A stretch of DNA of 48,982 nt from positions 1 to 48,982 of the forward strand of contig NZ_BOLV01000017.1 of assembly GCF_016861845.1 (NCBI RefSeq), written 5' to 3'. Positions 1-8,921 of this stretch are shown one piece after another (position 1 is the stretch's first letter; every line of letters begins with the position of its first letter). The notes beneath the pieces are model-generated. The model saw only the letters and a program-made list of their open reading frames with translations, was not told the DNA's origin and made no database searches. The position numbers were made by a program, and so were the translations under genes. The stretch is from Lacticaseibacillus suilingensis. Its GTDB lineage: Bacteria > Bacillota > Bacilli > Lactobacillales > Lactobacillaceae.

Positions 1-75
1 TAGTACTAACAAGAATAGGTCTTCATGGCCTTTTTGGTCTAGTCGTCAGGGTGTTGCACTTGAATTGTAAACTGG
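1..75. mobile_element. Probable right terminal end of an IS30-like element
   Basis: The stretch at 50-73 (core CACTTGAATTGTAAA) matches the reverse complement of 48912-48935, at the other end of the window, at 20 of 24 positions. That is the relation expected between the two terminal inverted repeats of one IS type. The orientation puts the body of this element to the left of the window. Assignment to IS30 is from remembered resemblance to lactobacillar IS30 ends and is an inference. No transposase of this element is visible here. Confidence 0.45.
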
Positions 76-133
76 GGTCCCGGTTTTCAGACATTTCCCG
101 TGCATTTACGAAATTCACTCGGAGGTTTTATCC

Positions 134-1552
134 ATGGTTTATCGTCAAAGTCCCCACCAACTCTCTTTTGAATCCTTTGGTTGCGGCCTGAGCACACCGC
201 TCAGTCCAGATAACGAGTGGGTGCGCTTGGCCGATATTTTCCCGTGGAAAGAACTGGATGAGGCATACCAATTGGAGTTTTCCAAGAAAAGTACTGGGCG
301 AGCGGCCAAGCCATTTCGGATGCTTTATGGCGCTGGACTGATTCAGAATCGAATGAAACTAACCGATCGCGGTGTGGTCGACGCAATTCGAGATACGCCG
401 GCTTATCAGTATTTCATCGGGCTTTCGGAATATCGTGCAGAGAAGCCCTTCGCATACACCAGCTTGTGTACCTTCCGTAAACGGATTGCGGATATCTCTG
501 AACTGGTCAGAAACATTATCAATGATTGGCTTCGTGCCAAGATCGAAGCCTTGGTGCCATTCAAGGTTGACGTGATGATCACGGATGCCACAGCGATTCC
601 GGTGAAGATCCGCTATCCCCAAGATACCTCGCTGCTCAATCAAGCCCGCAAGAATCTTGAAGACATGGCCATTGACATGGCGCATCAACTGAATGTCCCT
701 AATCCACGCATGTATAAGCGTGAAGCCAAACAAGTTTGGACGGCTTTCTCACGCCATCCAAAGAGCCAAAAGCAATCCGTTCACAAGCAAGTTAAAGCGC
801 AACTTCAATACGTCCGTCGCGACTTGCGCTACATCAATGAATTCATTGATGCAGGGGCAATCTTAACCGCCAAACAAGCAGTACGCTTGGGTGTCATCCG
901 AATCTTGTTTGACCAACAATGGTATATGTTTGAACACAAGATTCACCATGTCGCAGACCCGATTGTTAGTCTCCAACAGCCTTATATTCGACCGATCCAG
1001 CGTGATAAGGCGAAAGCCAAAGTTGAGTTTGGGGCCAAGATTGACGCATCGTTAAGTGAGGGCATCGTTGATATTGAGCGTTTCGAATTCAGAGCTTTCA
1101 ATGAGAGTAAAGACTTTGAAGCGACCTTGGATCATTACTTCGACTTGCATGGCCATTACTCAGATGAGGTGTTGGCAGACACGCTTTATCGCAACCGCGA
1201 CAATCGAAAGTTGTGTAAGGACCTAGGCATCACCCTGTGCGGACCTAAACTTGGCGCAAAGCCCAAACACATTGATGCCAAGAAACGCCGCCAGGATACG
1301 GACGCAGAGAATCGACGCGGGGCCATTGAACGCCGATTCGCCTTTCTCAAAGGGTCAGTAGGCTTGGACTTAGTCAATACCCGAACAGCTGAGTCATTGG
1401 CCGTTAAAATCGATCAGGCAATGGTATTAAGCAATGCGCTGACATTCTTGAGAGTGTTTGCTATACCAATTTTAATTTTAACCACGAACGAAGGGCAAAC
1501 CTATCGTTTCCGGTACAAATTTACTACTAGCATCGAGAATATGGTGGCCTAG
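134..1552 (+). CDS. IS5/IS1182-like transposase
   Basis: This 472-residue protein has the layout of large DDE transposases with an N-terminal DUF772-type domain (about residues 40-130, with GAGLIQNRMKLTDRGVVDAI) and a C-terminal RNase H-fold catalytic domain. The likely catalytic acids are the Asp in ITDATAIP (about residue 150), the Asp in ADTLYRNRDNRKLC (about residue 348) and the Glu in AIERRFAFLKG (about residue 402). It would cut and join the ends of its own element. The start is supported by CGGAGG at 120-125 upstream of the ATG. The gene looks intact. I could not find convincing terminal inverted repeats, so the element's borders are not drawn. It lies just downstream of the ICE transfer genes and faces them, so it may have replaced or displaced part of the ICE. 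The choice between IS5 and IS1182 needs a database comparison. Confidence 0.85.
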   Translation: MVYRQSPHQLSFESFGCGLSTPLSPDNEWVRLADIFPWKELDEAYQLEFSKKSTGRAAKPFRMLYGAGLIQNRMKLTDRGVVDAIRDTPAYQYFIGLSEYRAEKPFAYTSLCTFRKRIADISELVRNIINDWLRAKIEALVPFKVDVMITDATAIPVKIRYPQDTSLLNQARKNLEDMAIDMAHQLNVPNPRMYKREAKQVWTAFSRHPKSQKQSVHKQVKAQLQYVRRDLRYINEFIDAGAILTAKQAVRLGVIRILFDQQWYMFEHKIHHVADPIVSLQQPYIRPIQRDKAKAKVEFGAKIDASLSEGIVDIERFEFRAFNESKDFEATLDHYFDLHGHYSDEVLADTLYRNRDNRKLCKDLGITLCGPKLGAKPKHIDAKKRRQDTDAENRRGAIERRFAFLKGSVGLDLVNTRTAESLAVKIDQAMVLSNALTFLRVFAIPILILTTNEGQTYRFRYKFTTSIENMVA

Positions 1553-1881
1553 TTGAACAGCCACTACCTACCAAAACGTTGATAAGCGGTCTTGCAGCTT
1601 TTGAGTTGTAAATCTCAACAAGGAAGTGTCTACTTGCTATAGTCTAACAATCAAATTTACTCCTAGGATTGCACTTACGATAGCTAATGACCATTCAGGA
1701 GTAGTAACGTATGCAGAGAGCATTGCTTGAAGTAATGAACCATCAACGTACATACTGTTGAGGCGTCCCTGTTTCAACAATACCAGTGCCTTACCGTTGT
1801 GTTGCAAAAGTAGGACGGCAACAAGACCCGGCACAATCTGCTGCGCTAGTTTCAGCGTGAGGTCGTGCCGGGTCTTCTTTT
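1553..1881. other. Intergenic stretch between IS transposase and ICE
   Basis: No gene is convincing here. A 65-codon minus-strand frame (1637-1834) begins with GTG inside a hairpin arm, has no ribosome binding site, and reads as a hydrophobic tail with no family resemblance I recognise. It could be a remnant of a gene cut by the insertion sequence. The stretch also holds the hairpin at 1823-1876. The right border of the IS must lie here but I could not place it. Confidence 0.4.
1823..1876 (+). terminator. Perfect 12-bp stem with branched loop and T-run
   Basis: The arms AAGACCCGGCAC (1823-1834) and GTGCCGGGTCTT (1865-1876) are perfectly complementary. The 30-nt loop holds a second small stem (CGCT/AGCG). 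CTTTTTT follows on the plus strand, so the terminator-like polarity is rightward, against the ICE genes, although it lies immediately beyond the tcpC stop codon. It may stop plus-strand transcription entering the ICE, or the stem alone may protect the end of the transfer mRNA. Confidence 0.5.
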
Positions 1882-2805
1882 TTAGATTCCGTCAGTGATA
1901 ATCCAGTTGTTGCTTTGCTTGGAGAGGGTCAGGGTGTATTGCGAGACTTGGCTCATATCGTTGTCAGTATCGAGATACTTCACAGATAAGGTGACGGTCA
2001 GGCCGCGCTTAGTCTGCTTGAAGACAGGATCGAGCAGTTCCACGAACTTGAGGTTCCGTTCGATAGGCCGCGTGCCGTCCTTGACGTAATACTTGAGTTC
2101 ATTGCGATCGCTTTGTGGGTACAAGGCGAAGAACGTCTTGAGGAACTTGGTTACGTTGTCTGCGGTGCTGCTGTCTACCGAATTATCAGATTGCGTATCT
2201 GGCAGATTGATCCGTGCTGTCGCAGGTTCCGCCGCGATGGTTGGGTTCTTAGTGACCACCATATCGCCATTGTCATTTTGCATGACGTTAATGGTGTAAG
2301 TGCTGGTCACAGCCTTCTTGTCTTTGCCCTTGGCGAGTTCTTGCGTCACCGTGAATAGTACGCGGAACGTGTTTTTGGCCGTCTCGCTCACGTCCCAGAC
2401 CTTAACTTCACTAACCGTGGCTGTGGTTGGAATATCACTCCGCACGGTGTCAGCGTTCAGTGATTGTAGTTGCTCCACGAGGTACGGCTGCAAGGCTTTC
2501 TGGCGTTGATCGAGGGCTTCGTGGCTAGGTTGCCACGAGTAGTAGAGCTTGGCGAAGTCGGTGGCGAAGGTCGCCAAAGCGTGCGTGTCGATCACCTTAG
2601 TCTTGATCACTTGGACTTCATGCACCGTGTGGGTGTCGATGGCGGTCATGTTCTTGTAAACGCCGAAGCTGGTGCTACCGATCAAGACTGCCCAGCAAAG
2701 CAGTGTGACCGGACGGCGCAAACCGCGGTGCATAATTTTAGGTGGCTTTGGCGCGGCTGGCTTCTTTTTGAACCAGCCGTTCTTTTGGGTTTTGTCTTTA
2801 CTCAA
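1882..2805 (-). CDS. tcpC: Conjugative transfer protein TcpC (Tn916 Orf13 type)
   Basis: The 307-residue protein has a basic cytoplasmic N-terminus (residues 1-32), one membrane segment (about 33-52, PVTLLCWAVLIGSTSFGV) and an extracytoplasmic region with two similar beta-rich domains. That is the TcpC/VirB8-like layout of Gram-positive conjugation systems. In this family the protein is a scaffold of the mating channel and is needed for transfer. The start codon overlaps the stop of the upstream gene by four bases (ATGA), so the two are translationally coupled. It is the last transfer gene of the operon in this window, as Orf13 is in Tn916. The assignment rests on architecture, size and gene order rather than a catalytic motif. 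Confidence 0.85.
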   Translation of the reverse strand: MSKDKTQKNGWFKKKPAAPKPPKIMHRGLRRPVTLLCWAVLIGSTSFGVYKNMTAIDTHTVHEVQVIKTKVIDTHALATFATDFAKLYYSWQPSHEALDQRQKALQPYLVEQLQSLNADTVRSDIPTTATVSEVKVWDVSETAKNTFRVLFTVTQELAKGKDKKAVTSTYTINVMQNDNGDMVVTKNPTIAAEPATARINLPDTQSDNSVDSSTADNVTKFLKTFFALYPQSDRNELKYYVKDGTRPIERNLKFVELLDPVFKQTKRGLTVTLSVKYLDTDNDMSQVSQYTLTLSKQSNNWIITDGI

Positions 2806-3324
2806 GGTTCGTTCACCTTGTCCTTTCTAATTTCGTAGCAGCGGTAAAAGTCATCGTAAATATCGAGAAAATGCACGAACAGACGTTGTAGGGAGATTCG
2901 CTTGTAGCTCTCGTAGTCGGTTTCGATATACTGACCGAGTTCACGGTCATTGTCGAAATATTCTTCGGCCAAGAAACGCTCGCGGTCGAGAATATACTTG
3001 CGATCCTCTGGGGCAAACACCTTGCCAACTAGCCAATGCTCAACTGCGACTTCGTGGGCCACGGCCAGTCGGTATTCGCGGCGGTGGCCGGACTCCATTT
3101 CTGGCATACGATCCACGAAGCGATCGATCAGGTTGCACAGGTCATCAGTGTTGGGTTTTCTTTGTTTCAAGAACTTGATTCGCTCCCATTTGCTGGACGC
3201 AAAGTCGAGTTCTTTGTTTTGTAGCGCGCGGTTGTCACCAAATTTGAGATCAACGTGTCGCATCATCGAAGGTGTTGGTGAGGAGTTCCATCCAGTCAGA
3301 GTAGCCATATCCGGTTTCGTCCAT
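2802..3324 (-). pseudogene. ICE protein of unknown function, apparently frameshifted
   Basis: I do not recognise the family. The best start is the ATG at 3322-3324, preceded by AGGTG with a 5-base gap, giving MDETGYGYSDWMELLTNTFD before a TGA at 3250-3252. The rest of the gene lies in another frame, from about 3260 down to 2802 (VDLKFGDNRALQNKELDF and onward, about 150 residues, acidic and mostly helical, no membrane segment). Joining the frames gives a continuous protein of about 174 residues that fits exactly between its neighbours. The only start in the long frame (GTG at 3332) has no ribosome binding site. One extra base, or two missing, near 3252-3262 would explain this. It lies between the CwlT-like hydrolase and TcpC genes, so a role in the transfer apparatus is likely but unproven. 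Confidence 0.6.
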
Positions 3325-3332
3325 ATCAGCAC

Positions 3333-4328
3333 CTACTTTCGGACACGTCCGGCGCCGATCAGATGGGCTTGCCAATAACTTGAGTTCAAGTCAGCATAGC
3401 CCAGCGGGTCGCCAGCGTTATACATCTTCATGCCGCCGACGTAGATCCCAACGTGGGTCACGTAATCGGCGGTATTATAGGTCGAGTGGAAGAATACGAG
3501 GTCGCCGGGTTTGGCGTCCTTGATGTTCAAGTGTGCCGTGGCGTCATATTGTGCTTGTGCGGTGCGAGGAAGCTTGATTCCGGCCTTGCCGTAGCACCAA
3601 CTGGTCAGTCCCGAACAGTCGAAGCCGGTTGCGGGCGTTGAGCCTCCAAACACATACCGCGTGCCTTGATACTTGAGTGCCTCGTCCATGATGGCTTGCA
3701 CTGTTTTGTCATCGAACTTCGCACCACCAGTGACAAGGTATTGCGAGATGACCGGCACGTAATACATGTTCCCGTAGGCATAGCGCCAACCGTCCTTAGC
3801 AACTGCGTTGGTGTAGGTGACTTTCTTACCACCAGACTTCTCTTTGGCAAACGCCATCGCCATCGCAAGCGTGTATTTTTTGCCGTGCTTAGCAACGTAG
3901 TCGATGAAGCCGCCACCGTAGTTGTAGCTTTGAATGGCGGTGTTGAGATCCACCCCGGCAGCCTTCATGCTTTTCAGCAGCGATGCGAAATACCTCACAC
4001 CTTGCTTGATGGACGCTTCGGTATCTAGCGTGTTGACCGGCAGTCCCAATGATTCACTAGCCTGCATCACATCGCCACCCTTACCGCCAGATTCGACTTG
4101 CATGATGGCGAGTATTACCATCACCTGGTCTAAAATGCCGAACTCCTTACAATATTTTTCGACCGTCAGCTTGTGCTTGTAGACTTCAGCGGATAAGTTC
4201 ATTGCGTCGGCTGTGATCGCAGAGGCAGGCTGGTCTTCGTCATCATCAGAGGCGATGACTGTAAAGAACAGACCGCCAATCAGGAGTATTGGGAGTGCGG
4301 CGAGAGCTAACCAGCGCCAGAGTTTCAT
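3333..4328 (-). CDS. CwlT-like bifunctional cell-wall hydrolase (Tn916 Orf14 type)
   Basis: The 331-residue protein opens peptidoglycan for the mating channel. Residues 1-26 form a signal anchor. Residues about 50-200 form a lysozyme/lytic-transglycosylase-like domain with the probable catalytic Glu79 in MQVESGG and the SYNYGGG motif near residue 134. Residues about 208-331 form an NlpC/P60 D,L-endopeptidase domain with Cys238 (FDCSGL) and His292 (THVGIYVG). This two-domain plan is that of CwlT of ICEBs1 and Orf14 of Tn916. Its ATG overlaps the end of the upstream membrane-protein gene by four bases, and the next gene starts 8 bases after its stop. All visible catalytic residues are present, so it should be active. 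Confidence 0.9.
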   Translation of the reverse strand: MKLWRWLALAALPILLIGGLFFTVIASDDDEDQPASAITADAMNLSAEVYKHKLTVEKYCKEFGILDQVMVILAIMQVESGGKGGDVMQASESLGLPVNTLDTEASIKQGVRYFASLLKSMKAAGVDLNTAIQSYNYGGGFIDYVAKHGKKYTLAMAMAFAKEKSGGKKVTYTNAVAKDGWRYAYGNMYYVPVISQYLVTGGAKFDDKTVQAIMDEALKYQGTRYVFGGSTPATGFDCSGLTSWCYGKAGIKLPRTAQAQYDATAHLNIKDAKPGDLVFFHSTYNTADYVTHVGIYVGGMKMYNAGDPLGYADLNSSYWQAHLIGAGRVRK

Positions 4329-6475
4329 CGCTTCTTACGCCTCTTAGCCTTTTTAATCCGCTGCGGCTTGGGGTTGCGTGGCTTGGCTGGTTTTTCGGAC
4401 ACGAGGTTCAGTGGCTTTTTGGGCTTTGTCGCCGGTGGTGTTGCGGGTTCTTGGTGCGTCTTGATTGCGGGGTCTGCTTGTGGTTTGGTTGCCGGACGTG
4501 GCGGCCGAGTTGAAGTCGGTTGCGTCGGGGTGCGTTTAGGCTTACCACTAGCGGCAGTCTGTTCGGACTTTGGCTTGGCAGACGTGACAGTCGTTGGTTT
4601 ACGGGTCGGTTCAACAGGTGGTTTGGTAGCCGTTGGTTTGCGTTTTGGTTCAACTGGAGGCTTCGCGGCAGTTGGCTCGGGCTTTTCAGAATCAGACTTC
4701 GGCTTGATTGCGAGCCTGCGTTCTTGCATCTGCTTACGTCGTTGTTCAAGCTGCTTGTCTCGTTCTTGCTGAATAGCTTCACGCTGTCCTTTGAAGCTAT
4801 TCTTCGCGGTTTCGGCAGCCTCCTTGGACAGTTGCTTACCACGGTGCAAGCCATATAAAATGTTAGTCGGCGCATCTTTCACCTGATCAATGCCGCGCTT
4901 GGTCTTGTCTTTGATCTTGTTACTGATATCAGACACATCGGCGAGTTTTTCACCCAGACGTTGGCTGCGTGGCTTCTTCGGCTGTTGCGGTTTGGTAGCA
5001 TCCGCGGTTTGTTCGCGTTGCGTCCCAGCGGGGAGCTGTGGTGTTTGCGGCATTCCGCGTCCTTTACCATAGCCCCGCGACAGGAAACGTCCTGCCATTG
5101 CGCCGCCCATAGCACTGCCAACAAATTGCCGAAGCATTCGGTTCCCACGACGCGAGAAGCGTTGGGCGCCTTGCTGGGCGTCAGAGCTATGGAGCTGCAT
5201 CATGCCCATCAAATCACCGAGCTTCATCCAGATTCCGGCGAAGATAGTGACTTGCAGGAAGGCCACGAGGAAGAACGGTGAGGTGGCCGACAAGCCATAA
5301 ACCATTGCCGATAGTGAGAATGCCATCGTGATCACCAGCGTCACGCCAACTCGGGTCATGATTGTGTTGAACAGTTTCATGATATTTTGCTTCATCAAGC
5401 CGTTAAACGATGGCAACATGGCGAGTAAGAACGACACCGGTAAGAACGTCGCGTAGATGATAAAGAGTATCTGGCTGAACAGCATCATTGCCGTCAGGAA
5501 GAAGACAAACAAGGTGATCGCGATATTGAACAGGACAACGAAGGTGGTGGTGCCCAACCGATTGATGGTCATGGTTGGTGAGAGGTTCTCGTTGTCGTTG
5601 TCTTCAATTTCGGCCTTCACTACATCAGTGCGGGTCTTGCCCTTGTCGCCAAATGGATCGGTTTTCATCAACGTATTCACACGGTCTTTGCCAACATTGT
5701 CAGCGTCGCTGTCACCAAACTGCAAAAGCGTCCACGGCTGCTTCACCTGAATTTCAAAAAGGGTGTCACGGATCGCATCGACGCCTGATTTATCGGTGGC
5801 GGTATCAGTCCGCATAATCATCTTGGAGCCAGTGTTGAGCGCACTGGTACTGATGTCAGAGCTGAACTCGTTGATTTTGCCGATGTAATCTGGTGCGTAG
5901 GCGATAAAGCTGGCTGACGTGATGAAAATCACTACGAAGTTGACGATCGCCGAGATTGCTTTGGAGGTTTCACGCTTGATGATGCCTGTGTAGGCGACAT
6001 AGATGCCGACAACCAGCGTAATCATCAAAAGTAATCCGGGGTAAAAGCCGTCAGTGGTGAAGCCATCTTTTGACACGCCGGCCAAGAGCTGCATGTTCTT
6101 CCCAATCGCGTCAGACGTATCTTTGATGAAGTCCAGCGAGTAGGCTTGCTGAATCAGGTAGCCCGCAGCGTTCGAGAGGTAGACCGAGAGCGTCCACAAA
6201 AAGTTGGTGATGGCATACAGGCCATAAGAAACGCTTTTGCCGATACCATCGCCCCAGTTCCACGGGAGCCAGTCCCAACTCGTATCCACGAAGTAGTCGA
6301 GCTGGTAGTGCGATAACGGGTACTTGGAATACTCGTTAGCTCCGCCAGACTGATCGTCTACCAGTCCCGCTGCGTGTACCGACTGGCCGCCAGCAAGCAC
6401 CAGCACCAACATGAATGCTGCGACAACACCGAGGAACAGCAGTAGCCGCCGACGGTTAGCTTTCGTCATCAGCAA
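4325..6475 (-). CDS. VirB6-like conjugation membrane protein (Tn916 Orf15 type)
   Basis: The 716-residue protein has an N-terminal signal-like hydrophobic segment (residues 9-36), several membrane segments in its first 425 residues (for example about 145-165, 178-198, 305-335 and 340-360), and a long hydrophilic C-terminal tail rich in Lys, Pro, Arg and Gln. The tail contains repeated KPPVEPxRKPT units and a likely coiled coil around EAIQQERDKQLEQRRKQM. This is the layout of the polytopic channel subunit between the VirB4-like ATPase and the CwlT-like hydrolase in Tn916-type elements. It would form the inner-membrane part of the translocation pore. The start lies 20 bases inside the upstream virB4-like gene, which indicates tight coupling. 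The repeated tail is probably fast-evolving. Confidence 0.8.
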   Translation of the reverse strand: MLMTKANRRRLLLFLGVVAAFMLVLVLAGGQSVHAAGLVDDQSGGANEYSKYPLSHYQLDYFVDTSWDWLPWNWGDGIGKSVSYGLYAITNFLWTLSVYLSNAAGYLIQQAYSLDFIKDTSDAIGKNMQLLAGVSKDGFTTDGFYPGLLLMITLVVGIYVAYTGIIKRETSKAISAIVNFVVIFITSASFIAYAPDYIGKINEFSSDISTSALNTGSKMIMRTDTATDKSGVDAIRDTLFEIQVKQPWTLLQFGDSDADNVGKDRVNTLMKTDPFGDKGKTRTDVVKAEIEDNDNENLSPTMTINRLGTTTFVVLFNIAITLFVFFLTAMMLFSQILFIIYATFLPVSFLLAMLPSFNGLMKQNIMKLFNTIMTRVGVTLVITMAFSLSAMVYGLSATSPFFLVAFLQVTIFAGIWMKLGDLMGMMQLHSSDAQQGAQRFSRRGNRMLRQFVGSAMGGAMAGRFLSRGYGKGRGMPQTPQLPAGTQREQTADATKPQQPKKPRSQRLGEKLADVSDISNKIKDKTKRGIDQVKDAPTNILYGLHRGKQLSKEAAETAKNSFKGQREAIQQERDKQLEQRRKQMQERRLAIKPKSDSEKPEPTAAKPPVEPKRKPTATKPPVEPTRKPTTVTSAKPKSEQTAASGKPKRTPTQPTSTRPPRPATKPQADPAIKTHQEPATPPATKPKKPLNLVSEKPAKPRNPKPQRIKKAKRRKKR

Positions 6476-8921
6476 TCACCTCCACGGGTTTCGGTGGCCG
6501 AGTGTCAAAGGCGTGGTGTAGGTGTTCAAAGATATAGTCAAAGTGCAGCACGCCGACGTGCCCCCAGATGTCTTGGAACAAGCACTCCCCATTATCCAGT
6601 GACCGGAGCCGGTTTTGGTTGCCTTCGTCTTCGGCGTCTAGTCCAAAGAAGTTGAGCGTGTTTTTGATTTCAGTGATGTCGGTGCTGCGGAACGCGAATT
6701 TCTGGGCGATGTTGTTCTTCATCTTTTCATCGAGCAAGTCGTCCGCATTTTGAGTGACAAGGTAGACCCCGGCGTTCATGGAGCGACCTTCACGAATTAG
6801 CTTCATCGACAGAGCTTTGCCTTGTGCAACATTCAAGAACGCCCAGGCTTCGTCCAAGTCCACGATTTTGAACTGGGCGCGATCTTGGTGAATGAAGTCG
6901 ATCGCGAATGTACTGATTATCATGAGCATTGCCACCGACAGCATTTCCGCAGTGATGTACTCCTCCTGCGTCTTGTCGGCGTCTGGCAGTACCAAGTCTG
7001 CGATTTGCACGATGTTGATTTTGCGGTCAAGCGCGATTGTCCGCCGTGCTGTTCCGTCAGAAAACAGCAGTGCCGCAAAGTCGTAGTCCGTAAAGGATTC
7101 GATGTGATCGGCAATGTTGCGTGCGATTGGCGTGTCTTCACGGCGGAGTTCATCAATGACTTTCAACAGTCCCGGTTCGGGTGCTTGGGTTACCGCCCGG
7201 ATCGCCTTTCGCAGCGTTGGAAAGCGGTCGGCGTCACGGCTTGAAATCCCCGTGAGGAAGGTCAGGGTATCAACAGCTAGTGATTCAGAATCTTTGAGAT
7301 TAGACAGAATGATATACGGATCGAGTAGTCCACGGTTCTGTTCTTCACTGGTCAGGTTGACGATATTGATTTCGTCACCCATAAAATCGAGGTTCTCCGC
7401 CCAGCCGGTACGTTCTGACTTCGGGTCAAGAATCAGAGCCTGTGCCCCGTAAAGTACAGCGTAATAGACGAGCAGATTGTTGGAGAAGGACTTACCACCA
7501 CCCAGTGAGCCGAGGAAGGCGGCGGATAAAGCGTTGGTGACAGTGCCCTTGATACCTTGTGCGGCAATGTCTGGTTGCAAGTAGACGTTACGTCCAGTGT
7601 CCACGTTGTACCCGATGTAGATACCTTCTTTTTCACCCAAGGATTGGGTCGCACCAAAGCCTAGTGAGGCGATGAAGTCGCTGGTCACATATTGGATATA
7701 GTCGTTGATGTAGCGCTTGGAAGCCGGGATAAACTCGCTGTGCAGTCCCAGCATGTCGCCGAATGGTCGCACGAGTTTGATGTTGAGGCTGTCGTAGAAA
7801 TCGAGTAGCTGATCGGCGCGGCGTTTCATTTCGTCTTCACTACGCCCAGCCACGCGAATGACGTAGCTGATCTTGTACATCGCGTCCTTAGTCTGGTCGA
7901 GGTTGCTTTCAAGCTCATCGACGGAATCCAGTGCATCGCTGACGCCGCGTGTGGTTTCGTTGCCGGACCGGTAGGCGTGTTCGTCTAAGTCCTTGAGTTC
8001 TTTTTTCTTGTTTCGTACCTTGGTCAGAGCCTTCTTGTTCGTCACGATCTCCACGTTCAAGCTGGTGTCGATGGGAAAGTCGAACTGGCTTTGCTGGAAG
8101 TAGAAGATTTCACTGCCCGGAAATTCTAGTTCGCCAACAATATCGGAAAGGGTCAGGTACGTCACATAGCTGGCATCCAGTCCGTGAGTGATTTTGATTG
8201 AGCGTTGGTGCTGCTCAATCAGTGACCGGGTTGGCTTGATCAAGTCGTAGCGCTTGATGATCGTGTCGCGCTTGGGCTTCTTGCGGGGTAAGTGATACTC
8301 ATAGTCGTCGTAGTCCTGACCCGTCATGCCATAGAGGTGTTCGAGTAGGTAGCCGAAGTCGTTCTTATCGAGCGGACGGACTTTGAAGCGACGGCCAATT
8401 TTTTCGGCGAGGAACTTGGCAGACTTGGCATAGCGTTCCACCTCGGCGTTGTTCATGGTGAAGAAGTCGCCAGCGAACGTTGTGTTGAACTCGGCAAAGA
8501 AGTCCCGAATGCCTAAAGCCATATCCTTGAAGATGGACTTGGCAGTTACCTCTGCGTCGTTCAGAAGCAGCTTAAAGCCGATTAAGAAGCGATAGTCCAC
8601 TTGGTTGTCACCAACGTTTTCGGTCAGCGATTCGGCTTGACCGTCGATGTGCTGGAAGGCGATGTCTTTCAGCGTGCCTTTGACCAGCTTCTTCGAGCGG
8701 TCGAGGGTATCGCGGACACTGGCTTCGGTGGCGAGCTGCAACAAGTGGAGCTTACCGTCACGGTTCTGGGAGATCAGTTGACGGAAGTTCTCATGGACTT
8801 GTTGCTTCTGTTCTGGACTAAGGAACGAGTAGTTGTACGGGATCAGTTCAAAATAGGCAAAGCACTCGCCGTCAGTGTTCCAAACGAGATTGTCTTCGAT
8901 ATACTTAATTGGAAATTTCAT
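6456..8921 (-). CDS. VirB4-like conjugation ATPase (Tn916 Orf16 type)
   Basis: The 821-residue cytoplasmic ATPase carries a Walker A motif GSLGGGKS at residues 471-478 and a Walker B motif IVDLDE at 686-691. After them comes LVTQNADDLL, typical of the sensor region of VirB4/ConE proteins. It would power assembly of, or DNA passage through, the mating channel. The start ATG is supported by GGAGGT a few bases upstream, and the gene overlaps the end of tcpE by 17 bases. The first 450 residues form the usual VirB4 N-terminal domain. There is no sign of truncation. ConE of ICEBs1 and Orf16 of Tn916 are the expected counterparts. Confidence 0.92.
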   Translation of the reverse strand: MKFPIKYIEDNLVWNTDGECFAYFELIPYNYSFLSPEQKQQVHENFRQLISQNRDGKLHLLQLATEASVRDTLDRSKKLVKGTLKDIAFQHIDGQAESLTENVGDNQVDYRFLIGFKLLLNDAEVTAKSIFKDMALGIRDFFAEFNTTFAGDFFTMNNAEVERYAKSAKFLAEKIGRRFKVRPLDKNDFGYLLEHLYGMTGQDYDDYEYHLPRKKPKRDTIIKRYDLIKPTRSLIEQHQRSIKITHGLDASYVTYLTLSDIVGELEFPGSEIFYFQQSQFDFPIDTSLNVEIVTNKKALTKVRNKKKELKDLDEHAYRSGNETTRGVSDALDSVDELESNLDQTKDAMYKISYVIRVAGRSEDEMKRRADQLLDFYDSLNIKLVRPFGDMLGLHSEFIPASKRYINDYIQYVTSDFIASLGFGATQSLGEKEGIYIGYNVDTGRNVYLQPDIAAQGIKGTVTNALSAAFLGSLGGGKSFSNNLLVYYAVLYGAQALILDPKSERTGWAENLDFMGDEINIVNLTSEEQNRGLLDPYIILSNLKDSESLAVDTLTFLTGISSRDADRFPTLRKAIRAVTQAPEPGLLKVIDELRREDTPIARNIADHIESFTDYDFAALLFSDGTARRTIALDRKINIVQIADLVLPDADKTQEEYITAEMLSVAMLMIISTFAIDFIHQDRAQFKIVDLDEAWAFLNVAQGKALSMKLIREGRSMNAGVYLVTQNADDLLDEKMKNNIAQKFAFRSTDITEIKNTLNFFGLDAEDEGNQNRLRSLDNGECLFQDIWGHVGVLHFDYIFEHLHHAFDTRPPKPVEVIADDES

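Noticed and set aside
51-1625. Weak similarity of 51-75 and 1596-1624 as inverted repeats of the IS5/IS1182-like element
   Set aside because: Only about half of the positions match, whereas 50-73 matches the other end of the window much better, so it probably belongs to a different IS.
1637-1834. 65-codon hydrophobic minus-strand frame beside the IS
   Set aside because: It begins with GTG inside a hairpin arm, lacks a ribosome binding site and resembles no family I know. At best it is a remnant.
3240-3270. prfB-like +1 frameshift at CGT TGA T
   Set aside because: After a +1 shift the P-site tRNA would not pair with GTT, and there is no upstream Shine-Dalgarno-like stimulator. An indel is more likely.
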